Positions 1-5,333 of a stretch of DNA of 5,943 nt are shown here, in pieces; positions within the stretch are counted from its first letter, which is position 1; each line of letters opens with the position of its first letter. The notes beneath the pieces were generated by a model that worked only from the letters and a program-made list of their open reading frames with translations, was not told the DNA's origin and searched no databases. The stretch is from Acidobacteriaceae bacterium (lineage in GTDB: Bacteria > Acidobacteriota > Terriglobia > Terriglobales > Acidobacteriaceae). The position numbers were made by a program, and so were the translations under genes. The DNA lies in contig PLHN01000525.1 of assembly GCA_003139975.1 (NCBI GenBank), positions 1 through 5,943 of the forward strand. Reading direction: 5' to 3'.

Positions 1-1
1 G

Positions 2-97
2 AAGCTTGCTCAGCGCGATCCGGCGAGATATGCGGGCGAGGTTGCCAGAGTCGAATCGAGCCTGCGAGAACTGGAAAGGAAATCCCCCGCCCGATAG
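2..97 (+). CDS. 3' end of an unidentified CDS (partial)
   Basis: One frame is open from the left edge to a TAG stop at 95-97 and encodes 31 residues, starting KLAQRDPARY and ending ERKSPAR. The tail is charged and looks like one or two amphipathic helices (EVARVESSLRELERK), with codon use like the other genes here. The start and nearly all of the protein lie outside the window, so no function can be given. The next gene begins 256 bp downstream, so there is no tight operon link. The call rests on amino-acid composition and continuity to the window edge; a chance open frame of this length is possible. Confidence 0.5.
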   Translation, partial: KLAQRDPARYAGEVARVESSLRELERKSPAR

Positions 98-353
98 AGT
101 CGCGAAATGAACGGGAGCTTTTCTGGGACGCCGGTCGCGTGTTCATTACGGTTGTAATCTTGGCGCGGACATCTTCGGGCGGGCACACTCGAATGTTCGG
201 GAGAGATTCGATAGCAACAACCGAGAGTCTCGACGAACGCCGGCAGGCGCACTCTTTGGCCATTATTCGGATGTTCCTGCCGACCTGCAGGCAGCCAACG
301 CTAGTCTCGTGTGTAAGTTCAGGATTCAACCGCTTAGGACGGGAGCGCGCAAC
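98..353. other. Gene-free stretch upstream of the anchored-protein gene
   Basis: I see no convincing coding frame in these 256 bases; the frame open on the + strand gives a composition unlike a real protein. Small symmetric elements are present: ATTAC-GGTT-GTAAT at 145-158, TCGAAT/ATTCGA at 189-194 and 206-211, and CTGCC/GGCAG at 277-281 and 290-294. Each is short enough to be chance. TGTAAT at 153-158 resembles a -10 box, but no good -35 is positioned in front of it. The promoter of the following gene presumably lies here, but I cannot place it. Confidence 0.4.
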
Positions 354-1025
354 GTGAAAAAAGTTACCAACCTGTTGCACTTGCTGATGGGCGTTGTCTT
401 GCTGGCGATTGTGGGATACCTCTTCCGCGCAGTCGCGCATGAAGGCAAAATGTGGGGGAAGCATGAGTCTTCCAGGACCGCGCCATTTCGATCCGCGGAG
501 TCCGGGTCGGCCAGCGACGATCCGACTCTTTCCGCCGCCAACCTTCGAGTGTATGGAGTGCTGGCCGGGCAGAACGGGGCGGCGGGCGGAGGCGCTGCCG
601 CTCCGGCGCCGAGCGGTCCCCCTTCGTTGCTTGACCATGTCAACGCGGTCGATGCAGGTGCAGCCAATCACTTTCTTCATGGGCGTCTCGCGGTCGAAAC
701 CTACCAGATCTTCGAATTCGTGGTACCTCCGCACGCAATTCATCCTCAGCTGAAAGGAAGGATTCGGTCGGTTGCGGCGCGGCCAAATGCGAGCGACGGT
801 TCGGTGGAACTCCTGCTCATGAGTGAGAGCGAGTTTGCCAGCTTTGCGCACAACAAACCTGTAGCCGCCACGTTTTCTGCAAATCCCTCCAGCCGCGGCG
901 AAATTCATTGGGAACTCAGCGCTGGGGTTGCCAATCCGCAGAAATATTATCTGGTCTTCCGAAATTCTTCGGAGGGACAAGGCCCGAGCATTGTGGACGC
1001 TGACTTTACCGCCAGCTTCGAGTGA
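354..1025 (+). CDS. Membrane-anchored protein with extracytoplasmic domain, function unknown
   Basis: The protein has 223 residues from a GTG start at 354. That start is chosen because GGGAG (341-345) lies 8 nt upstream and the product then begins MKKVTNLLHLL, a classic basic-plus-hydrophobic export segment; a longer frame from 309 would bury it. Residues 7-24 form one membrane helix or uncleaved signal anchor with no lipobox. Residues 30-70 are polar, 71-92 are a Gly/Ala/Pro-rich linker, and about 112-223 form the likely folded domain, with alternating hydrophobic strands such as YQIFEFVVPP, SVELLLMSESEF and KYYLVFRNSS. I infer a beta-sandwich exposed outside the cytoplasmic membrane; similar FVVP...YYLVF-type domains occur in acidobacterial proteins of unknown role. 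No catalytic motif is visible. The gene stands alone on its strand and converges with the GT-C-type gene 52 bp away. It is confidently coding, with unknown function. Confidence 0.8.
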   Translation: MKKVTNLLHLLMGVVLLAIVGYLFRAVAHEGKMWGKHESSRTAPFRSAESGSASDDPTLSAANLRVYGVLAGQNGAAGGGAAAPAPSGPPSLLDHVNAVDAGAANHFLHGRLAVETYQIFEFVVPPHAIHPQLKGRIRSVAARPNASDGSVELLLMSESEFASFAHNKPVAATFSANPSSRGEIHWELSAGVANPQKYYLVFRNSSEGQGPSIVDADFTASFE

Positions 1026-1077
1026 TCGCGGTAGCTTAGCCAGGGATGGGCCAGTCTCCCCGCGGATTTCCGGTGTG

Positions 1078-2805
1078 CTAGCCGCCCAAATGTGTCCCGG
1101 GCTGCGAACTGTTGACATGCAAAGGTGTCAATTCTTGGTAGTTCCGGTCTGGCTCAAAGAGCCAAATTTGGCGATCCTTGAAATAGGCGAATAGTTTGTC
1201 GTTCTGTTGTGGGTCGAGTTCGCGCGCCCAAACGATGCGAGCCCTGTCGATATCGGCGTGGTTGAAGACGTACTCCCCGTGAGGATTGTGGGTGGCTGCA
1301 TAGCGCACCACGATCAGGTGCTTTCCCGGTACCTGGTCGAGCTGGCGCTCGATTTCCGCATTACCAGGATCCCCCGTCCCTTCATTCCAGGACCCGGGAT
1401 ACGGACGGGTCGGAGTTCGTATCAAATGGCAGGTATTGAAGCCGGTGGTGAGAAGAAGCAGAAGAATAGTCACCCGGGCCAATCCAATTCCGGCTGGCCT
1501 TGTGCCTAAGCGCATTGCTCGCAGATGACGGATTCCCTGGACGATCAGACCGTAGAAGACACAAGTGAGAGGAGCGGCGTAGTGAGGCTCGGAATATACA
1601 ACGGAGAATATACCTGCGAGGCAAACCAGCAATTCGACGAACAGCAAGCGCATACGGCGGTTGCGCAGAGCGAGTGGCAGACAAAACAGCGCAGGGAAGG
1701 CACCAGGCCAAAGGAAGGCAGAGATGAAGAAGCGCATCTTTTCGCCCGCTAGACGGACAATGTCTCGCGCGCTCCCGTGGTACAGGTCCCGGCACCAGCC
1801 GGTGTAAAAGTCCTCAAATTGCTTGTTGTTGTAGTGGATCGGCGCTCCGGGGTGCTGCCAGAGAAAGACCGGCGTCCGGTAGTAGGTGCGGAAATTCAGC
1901 GAGTGGGGCATCAAGAGAGCATTCCCGGTCAGTTGCCAGTTGTAGTAGGCCATGAAAGCCGCAGTAAGAGCCAGCACTCCAGCTGCGGGCAATAAAATGG
2001 TGGGGATGGTCCTCCGCAACGGAGGAGAAGATCGTCCCGCTAACCAAAACAGCAGCCAGGCAGCCGCCGGGATGCAAAAAAGCAGCCCCTCATACGGGCG
2101 GCTGTTAGCGAGGATTGCGACTCCGAGCCCGAGCAGCAAGCTGTAGCGTATGCGCTGAGTGCGGAATATTCGTGGCAAAGCGCCCAGCACCAGCGCGCCC
2201 CCAGTCGCCGCAACCGCGCCTCCCCAGTAGCTGTTCACCCAATAGCTGACTACTCCGAGATTGCAGAGCGTGATCACTCCACCCAGGAATGCCCAGCGCG
2301 ACGGCATCCACGCTTGCAGCATCCAGACAACCATCGCGCACATTGCGGCGGCGCTGAGGAGAACGCCGATCCAGGGATGGCCAAGTATCAGCCCTAGCGC
2401 CAGAACCGCGCCTTGTGCGGGCGGGTACATTGAGGAGTAGGTCGGAAAGGAGTTTACGTGAAACGTTTCGAAACTCTTCCACAGCGGGTGCGGAGGGTAA
2501 GCTAGCCGGCCGTGAGCAAAGGTCTCGGCCATGAGCAGGTAGCTGTATTCGTCGTGTTGTCCGGGGAACGGGATGCCGATAGCGGGAAGAAGGGTTACCC
2601 GGATCACGATTGTGGCCAGAAATAGCGAGCAGATGGCTATCGTCTTTTTTGCAGCGAAGCTAGAGAAAAAGATTTCAATTGGCCGAAAGAACCGGTCACC
2701 CAGCCCGGGTGCTATCGCGAACACCACGAAGACAACAACTGCGACGAAAACCTGCACCCAGATGACAAAATATAGAGACCAATAGTGGGTCAAGTGCGCT
2801 TGCAT
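1078..2805 (-). CDS. Polytopic membrane protein, GT-C / ArnT-PMT-like glycosyltransferase
   Basis: The protein has 575 residues from ATG 2805; an in-frame TTG at 2814 would add three. Numbering here counts from that TTG. Roughly ten membrane helices alternate with short loops (about 11-36, 57-80, 136-165, 176-192, 198-213, 225-237, 244-258, 270-290, 363-381, 389-408, 412-427, 446-460). The first large outer loop carries HDEYSYLLMAE (D88, E89) followed by SSMYPPAQG (127-135), the acidic-pair layout of GT-C enzymes that move sugars from polyprenyl-phosphate donors to an acceptor outside the membrane. SRPYEG (238-243) and EPHYAAP (409-415) are further conserved-looking motifs. A soluble tail (about 470-578) contains GKHLIVVRY, WARELDPQQN and YFKDRQIWLFEPD, which I associate with acidobacterial relatives. 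Donor and acceptor cannot be told from sequence. TATGAT at 2819-2814 ends 8 nt before ATG 2805 and no Shine-Dalgarno is seen, so the mRNA may be leaderless. Confidence 0.8.
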   Translation of the reverse strand: MQAHLTHYWSLYFVIWVQVFVAVVVFVVFAIAPGLGDRFFRPIEIFFSSFAAKKTIAICSLFLATIVIRVTLLPAIGIPFPGQHDEYSYLLMAETFAHGRLAYPPHPLWKSFETFHVNSFPTYSSMYPPAQGAVLALGLILGHPWIGVLLSAAAMCAMVVWMLQAWMPSRWAFLGGVITLCNLGVVSYWVNSYWGGAVAATGGALVLGALPRIFRTQRIRYSLLLGLGVAILANSRPYEGLLFCIPAAAWLLFWLAGRSSPPLRRTIPTILLPAAGVLALTAAFMAYYNWQLTGNALLMPHSLNFRTYYRTPVFLWQHPGAPIHYNNKQFEDFYTGWCRDLYHGSARDIVRLAGEKMRFFISAFLWPGAFPALFCLPLALRNRRMRLLFVELLVCLAGIFSVVYSEPHYAAPLTCVFYGLIVQGIRHLRAMRLGTRPAGIGLARVTILLLLLTTGFNTCHLIRTPTRPYPGSWNEGTGDPGNAEIERQLDQVPGKHLIVVRYAATHNPHGEYVFNHADIDRARIVWARELDPQQNDKLFAYFKDRQIWLFEPDRNYQELTPLHVNSSQPGTHLGG

Positions 2806-2813
2806 GCTTGACA

Positions 2814-2819
2814 ATCATA
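2814..2819 (-). promoter_or_regulatory. Candidate -10 box of the GT-C gene
   Basis: On the minus strand TATGAT (5 of 6 to TATAAT) is followed by 8 nt and then ATG 2805. Transcription starting about 7 nt past the box would begin at or next to the start codon. No acceptable -35 lies 16-18 bp upstream, so this is only a moderate candidate. If it is real, the TTG start at 2814 falls inside the promoter and ATG 2805 is the start. Confidence 0.35.
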
Positions 2820-2910
2820 GCGTGGACGGTTGGCCGGCGTGGGCAACCCCGGTGGGACGATGCCAAAGCTCAGGGTGGACCCGACGTCAACCGTTACTTC
2901 CACTGTCGAA

Positions 2911-3192
2911 TCAGAACAACTCGACGGTCGCCGTGTGATCGGGTGCGGAGGCAAGCCGGGCGTCACAGGTGGGCAAGCGAGCGCCGAGTTTTTCGGCAAG
3001 CACGACGTAGGCCGCCGATAGGCGGACAAGTTGTCGCGGAGCTGCCCAGATCCGGGGCAGCAGAACGAAGTGGGGATACCGGGGGATTCGCAAGGCGAGC
3101 AAGTCCTCGATTGCCTGATCGGCGCGGTGGGCTGAGACCGCGCCTTCCCGCACGAGACGCCGCAGTACCCGGCGAGCCTCAAGATCGAGAAG
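2911..3192 (-). pseudogene. Truncated, frameshifted VapC-type PIN-domain toxin
   Basis: Reading leftward from 3192, the frame gives LLDLEARRVLRRLV, then REGAVSAHRADQAIEDLLAL, RYPHFVLLPRIW, AAYVVLAEKLGA, PTCDARLASAP and a natural end VELF-stop at 2911-2913. This matches the C-terminal two thirds of VapC PIN ribonucleases, toxins that cleave RNA with a cluster of acidic residues. The Glu of DLE and the Asp of CDARLA remain. The first roughly 40-50 residues, with the first catalytic Asp, are absent: the frame runs back into unrelated codons to a stop inside rsmI, with no plausible start. No antitoxin gene adjoins it. Between RIW and AAY the family sequence RDNLSAY appears only in a neighbouring frame, implying an extra base near 3045-3047 and a missing base near 3015-3018, and the usual Asp before AAY is lost. 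I infer a dead toxin whose 5' part was deleted next to rsmI. A short GTG-started product from 3153 would still lack the catalytic site. Confidence 0.82.
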
Positions 3193-3204
3193 GCTCTCGA
3201 TTTT
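3181..3204 (+). other. Hairpin followed by T-run before rsmI
   Basis: ATCGAGA (3184-3190) and TCTCGAT (3195-3201) pair perfectly around the loop AGGC. With one G-T pair and flanking A/T the stem reaches 10 bp (3181-3190 with 3195-3204), and the right arm ends in TTTT. It could act as a weak intrinsic terminator for rightward transcription entering rsmI. Because it lies in the codons at the broken end of the vapC remnant, it could also be accidental. Confidence 0.3.
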
Positions 3205-3206
3205 CT

Positions 3207-3215
3207 TGCTAGACT
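3207..3215 (+). promoter_or_regulatory. Candidate extended -10 of rsmI
   Basis: TGC-TAGACT carries the TGn extension and a hexamer matching TATAAT at 4 of 6 positions. It ends 6 nt before ATG 3222, so transcription would start at or next to the start codon. No Shine-Dalgarno sequence and no clear -35 are visible. The same 6-nt spacing is seen at yqeY. Confidence 0.35.
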
Positions 3216-3221
3216 GGCGGC

Positions 3222-4112
3222 ATGCGTGCGGAACCCGAAACCCAAGCTACGAATAGCCGCGGCGAGGTATCAGTCCCGGCGCTCTATCTGGTCGCCACTC
3301 CCATCGGCAATCTTGAAGACATCACCCTCCGCGCCCTGCGCGTCCTTAAAGAAGTCGACCTGATCGCCTGCGAAGACACACGCCAGACGCAAAAGCTGCT
3401 CACGCACTACGGAATCCAGACCCGTACCGTCAGCTACCACGAGCACAACGAGATGACCAAAGCCGCCGAGTTGGTAGTGGATCTAGAAGGCGGCGCCAAG
3501 ATCGCCCTCGTCACCGACGCCGGGATGCCCGGCATCTCGGACCCCGGCTTTCGCCTGATCGCGCTCGCTATCCGCCACCACGTGCCGGTCATTCCCATTC
3601 CCGGAGCGTCGGCCTTCTTGTCCGCGCTCGTAGCGAGCGGCCTGCCCACGGATTCTTTCCGCTTCAGCGGCTTCCTCCCCGCCAAGTCGGGACAGCGGCG
3701 CAAGCTGCTGGAGAGCGTGCGCGAGTCGCCACGAACGCAAGTTTTCTACGAAGCCCCGCACCGCCTGCTGGAAACGCTTTCCGATGTTTGCCAAGTTCTC
3801 GGGGAAGCCCGCCACGTAGTAGTAGCCCGTGAAGTAACCAAGCTGCACGAGGAATTTCTGCGTGGGCGGGCGGGAGAAGTGCTCGATCAACTAACGAAGC
3901 GCGGAGAAATTAAAGGCGAGATCACACTGCTGATCGCGAAGGAAGACAGCTCCGAGCCGCGAGCCGCGAGCCCCGAGCTAAGCGTCGTCCAGCGTGTGAA
4001 ACAGATTATGTTAGAAGAAGACGCCGACGAGAAAACCGCACTGAAAAAAGTGGCCAAAGAGCGCGGCATCGGAAAGAGCGAAGCGTATCGGGAGTGGCAA
4101 CAGAGCAAGTAG
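3222..4112 (+). CDS. rsmI: 16S rRNA (cytidine(1402)-2'-O)-methyltransferase RsmI
   Basis: RsmI uses S-adenosylmethionine to methylate the ribose 2'-OH of C1402 in the 16S rRNA decoding centre, acting in the cytoplasm on the small subunit. The 296-residue product has the full set of family motifs: LYLVATPIGNLEDITLRAL (21-39), CEDTRQT (50-56), SYHEHNE (71-77), ALVTDAGMPGISDPG (95-109), PIPGASA (125-131), FSGFLP (148-153), FYEAPHRL (175-182), VAREVTKLHEEF (201-212) and GEIKGEITLLI (228-238). The C-terminal HTH-like region follows (about 255-294, DEKTALKKVAKERGIGKSEAYREW). Length is normal for the family. ATG 3222 is the only usable start near the conserved core and gives an N-terminal extension of about 18 residues of low conservation. 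The linker between the methyltransferase and C-terminal regions (E245-L253) is encoded by a heptamer tandem repeat. The gene is flanked by a dead vapC and a live TA pair and looks monocistronic. Confidence 0.97.
   Translation: MRAEPETQATNSRGEVSVPALYLVATPIGNLEDITLRALRVLKEVDLIACEDTRQTQKLLTHYGIQTRTVSYHEHNEMTKAAELVVDLEGGAKIALVTDAGMPGISDPGFRLIALAIRHHVPVIPIPGASAFLSALVASGLPTDSFRFSGFLPAKSGQRRKLLESVRESPRTQVFYEAPHRLLETLSDVCQVLGEARHVVVAREVTKLHEEFLRGRAGEVLDQLTKRGEIKGEITLLIAKEDSSEPRAASPELSVVQRVKQIMLEEDADEKTALKKVAKERGIGKSEAYREWQQSK
3954..3981 (+). repeat. Heptamer tandem repeat inside rsmI
   Basis: Four consecutive 7-bp units read GAGCCGC, GAGCCGC, GAGCCCC and GAGCTAA: two identical copies, one with a single change and one sharing only GAGC. 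They encode E245 to L253 of RsmI, in the linker between the methyltransferase core and the C-terminal HTH-like region. Seven is not a multiple of three, so gain or loss of a unit would shift the reading frame. Confidence 0.7.
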
Positions 4113-4188
4113 CGAGGCTACGTGGTCAAAGGACGCAATTTTGGTCGTGCCCCGAAATCTTTAGTACTCGTACAGCCCAAGGTTTTGC

Positions 4189-4217
4189 TTGCCGGATTGC
4201 CGTCGATTGAGTAACAT
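4189..4217 (+). promoter_or_regulatory. Candidate sigma-70-type promoter of the TA operon
   Basis: TTGCCG (4189-4194, 4 of 6 to TTGACA) and TAACAT (4212-4217, 4 of 6 to TATAAT) are separated by exactly 17 bp. Transcription would start near 4224, giving a short leader of about 13 nt before the antitoxin ATG. The inverted repeat at 4216-4235 overlaps the end of the -10 box and the start site, so a protein bound there would block initiation. Confidence 0.5.
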
Positions 4218-4235
4218 TGATTAGGGTTAATCAAT
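4216..4235. promoter_or_regulatory. Operator-like inverted repeat before the antitoxin
   Basis: ATTGATTA (4216-4223) and TAATCAAT (4228-4235) are perfect reverse complements around a GGGT spacer, ending 1 nt before ATG 4237. A third half-site-like ATTGA lies at 4206-4210, one helical turn upstream. Phd/YefM-type antitoxins usually repress their own operon by binding such palindromes, with the toxin as co-repressor. That this one is the site is an inference from position and symmetry. Confidence 0.6.
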
Positions 4236-4236
4236 C

Positions 4237-4527
4237 ATGAAAACGACCGTAAGCCGCCTTCCCCTGACCAAAGCGCGCGTGAATCTCGGCCAGGTCGTGC
4301 GCCGCGTTCACGTGAACCGTGAATTCTTCATCCTGGAGAAGGATGGCATCCCCGTCGTCGGCCTCATGCATGTTGACGATCTGGAAGATTACCTCGAAAT
4401 GCAGAACCGCTCGATAAAGGAACAAATCCAGACGAGCACCGCGGAGTATCGCCGCGGGGCGGCCCGCGGCGCGCACGAATTCCTAGCCGAACTAAAGACT
4501 CCAGGCAGCAAGCGCAAGAAGAAGTAA
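4237..4527 (+). CDS. Phd/YefM-family antitoxin
   Basis: This 96-residue protein should neutralise the toxin encoded 19 bp downstream and repress the operon. Its N-terminal half follows the Phd/YefM fold: SRLPLTKARVNLGQVVRRV (6-24), where short helices form the DNA-binding face, then REFFILEKDGIPVVGLMHVDDLEDYLE (28-54), with the strand carrying the 'DGIPVVGLM' signature and the dimer helix. Residues 55-85 should be a flexible or helical toxin-binding tail that folds on the toxin, and the protein ends in a lysine-rich GSKRKKK. Length is typical. ATG 4237 is the natural start because it begins the conserved fold immediately. There is no strong Shine-Dalgarno sequence; AGGG at 4223-4226, 10 nt away, is the only candidate. 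Regulation is probably through the palindrome overlapping the promoter. Confidence 0.88.
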   Translation: MKTTVSRLPLTKARVNLGQVVRRVHVNREFFILEKDGIPVVGLMHVDDLEDYLEMQNRSIKEQIQTSTAEYRRGAARGAHEFLAELKTPGSKRKKK

Positions 4528-4546
4528 TCGAGAAAATTGGAACGTC

Positions 4547-4831
4547 ATGGCCGGACCGTTTCGTGTCCTCTCCACGCCTGCCTTCGAGCGGGAATTCCGG
4601 GCGATCAGCAAGAAGGACTCCGCGCTCGTCCGTGCCCTCGAAGAATTGATCGCGATTCTCAGCGACGATCCCCACAACCGCAGCGGACAACACCAGATCA
4701 AGAAGCTGGCTGGCCTGAAGCCGGGCGAAGGGCAATGGCGCGTGCGTTGGCGAGACTACCGCCTGCGCTATGACATCTTCGGGAATGAAGTCGTACTGCA
4801 TTCCTTCCGGCACCGGAAGGATGCGTATTAG
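4547..4831 (+). CDS. RelE/ParE-superfamily toxin
   Basis: This 94-residue basic protein is the toxin partner of the upstream antitoxin. It shows the RelE/ParE plan: a first strand (FRVLSTPAFEREFRAI, 5-20), a two-helix hairpin (21-40), DDPHNRSGQHQIKKLAGLKPG (40-60), then the sheet WRVRWRDYRLRYDIFGNEVVLHSFRHRKDAY (64-94). K52/K53 in the middle, R65/R67 in WRVRWRDYRLRY, and R88/R90 with the terminal Tyr in FRHRKDAY fall where RelE enzymes carry their RNA-cleavage residues. This favours a ribosome-dependent mRNA endonuclease over a ParE gyrase poison, although the superfamily is hard to split by eye. No residue looks missing, so I expect an active toxin. It lies 19 bp after the antitoxin in the same direction, the usual antitoxin-first order. 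Its Shine-Dalgarno is poor (only TTGGAA before the ATG), consistent with weaker toxin translation. Confidence 0.88.
   Translation: MAGPFRVLSTPAFEREFRAISKKDSALVRALEELIAILSDDPHNRSGQHQIKKLAGLKPGEGQWRVRWRDYRLRYDIFGNEVVLHSFRHRKDAY
4802..4821. repeat. Near-perfect palindrome in the toxin's catalytic codons
   Basis: TCCTTCCGG (4802-4810) and CCGGAAGGA (4813-4821) are exact reverse complements around CA. They encode the SFRHRKD end of the toxin. The mRNA could fold into a tight 3'-terminal hairpin. The symmetry may simply follow from the R-H-R coding pattern. Confidence 0.5.
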
Positions 4832-4969
4832 CGAGGGCGCTGTCCTCGGCGGACTTGATTGTCACAAATCCGCTGTTCGGAAGTCACTGACACGGCCCGA
4901 GGCCAAAGTTAACCATCAACCTTAGTTGTAGCTTGGACATACGTCACCCGGCAGTGCCCGGAGGCGCAA

Positions 4970-5098
4970 ATGACAACCTTTCTCGCGATTTACGGTGCGC
5001 TCCTCTCAACTCTTGCAGTGGTTCGGCAGTTCTGGGACCGGCACGTTCTGGCCAAACAGCGCTCGAAATGCCGACAGCGACCTCGGATGATCCGGTGA
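4970..5098 (+). CDS. Small single-pass membrane protein, or 5' remnant of a longer gene
   Basis: A 42-residue ORF starts at ATG 4970 behind the best Shine-Dalgarno sequence in the window, GGAGG at 4960-4964 with 5 nt spacing. Its N-terminus (TFLAIYGALLSTLAVVRQFWD, residues 3-23) is a clear membrane helix, and the rest (RHVLAKQRSKCRQRPRMIR) is strongly basic, predicting an N-out, C-in small protein. The start resembles the 'membrane helix plus QFW' beginning of longer one-helix proteins of unknown function. The neighbouring frame continues with DDPVSVLVRR, which would suit such a protein after a frameshift near 5060. The ORF may therefore be a genuine small protein or the front of a broken longer gene. 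It overlaps the next ORF by 31 bp from that ORF's ATG, or by GTGA if the next one starts at GTG 5095. Confidence 0.5.
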   Translation: MTTFLAIYGALLSTLAVVRQFWDRHVLAKQRSKCRQRPRMIR

Positions 5099-5292
5099 GC
5101 GTTCTCGTACGCAGGATGAACCCGAATATACGCGACACATGGGAAACGCGGGTATTCAAGAGCGACCGGGAAGGACTCTCCCACTCCGAAGAGCCACTCT
5201 ATCGGCGCGAGTACTCCGATGAAGATTCCGCTAGACGCGGCCACGCCAAGATTGTTAAAGCACTCCGAGACGGTCAGCAACTGGGCGAATGA
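5068..5292 (+). CDS. Small hypothetical protein with WETRVF...RY...GH motif
   Basis: The ORF encodes 74 residues from ATG 5068. Alternatives are GTG 5095, overlapping the previous stop as GTGA, and ATG 5116 (MNPNIRDTWETRVF, 58 residues). None has a good Shine-Dalgarno sequence, so the start is open. The core is WETRVFKSDREG (25-36), then EEPLYRREYSDEDSARRGHAKIVKALRDG (41-69). This pattern, an ETxVF strand followed by an R/K-Y strand and a helix with GHxxxV, recurs in short bacterial and phage proteins of unknown function. No catalytic or metal site is evident. The reading frame agrees with that motif to the end, which supports real coding. It converges with yqeY, 41 bp between stops. Confidence 0.62.
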   Translation: MPTATSDDPVSVLVRRMNPNIRDTWETRVFKSDREGLSHSEEPLYRREYSDEDSARRGHAKIVKALRDGQQLGE

Positions 5293-5296
5293 CGAA

Positions 5297-5312
5297 CGCG
5301 TCCGCCTACGCG
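5297..5312. terminator. Weak hairpin between convergent genes
   Basis: CGCGT (5297-5301) and ACGCG (5308-5312) can pair around a 6-nt loop, followed by GTTTGT. The stem is short and the T-run poor, so termination here is only a possibility. It lies in the 41-bp gap between the small + strand ORF and yqeY. Confidence 0.22.
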
Positions 5313-5333
5313 GTTTGTGGCAATCCCACCTCT

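Noticed and set aside
145..158. ATTAC-GGTT-GTAAT as a repressor site
   Set aside because: Five-base arms are too short to distinguish from chance, and it lies about 200 bp from the next start with no matching regulator gene in the window.
1382..2482. Several 70-137-residue ORFs inside the GT-C gene, on both strands
   Set aside because: They lie wholly within a well-supported membrane-protein gene and have shadow-like composition.
2808..3212. Plus-strand ORF opposite the vapC remnant
   Set aside because: Arg/Gly/Pro-rich with no recognisable motif; it mirrors the real minus-strand homology in GC-rich DNA.
2790..3245. 151-residue minus-strand ORF covering the vapC remnant
   Set aside because: Its composition (many Ser, Pro, Cys, Arg) is that of a shadow frame. 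Only the short stretch LRDNLSAY looks protein-like, and that is explained by the vapC frameshifts.
4109..4121. GTAGC/GCTAC hairpin at the rsmI stop as a terminator
   Set aside because: Only a 5-bp stem with a 3-nt loop and no T-run after it.
4364..4813. 149-residue minus-strand ORF opposite the TA pair
   Set aside because: It overlaps two genes with clear family motifs on the other strand and shows no family resemblance itself.
4832..4959. An additional gene or ncRNA after the toxin
   Set aside because: No motif-bearing frame and no strong structure; only an imperfect GGCGGA/TCCGCT pairing near 4849-4876.
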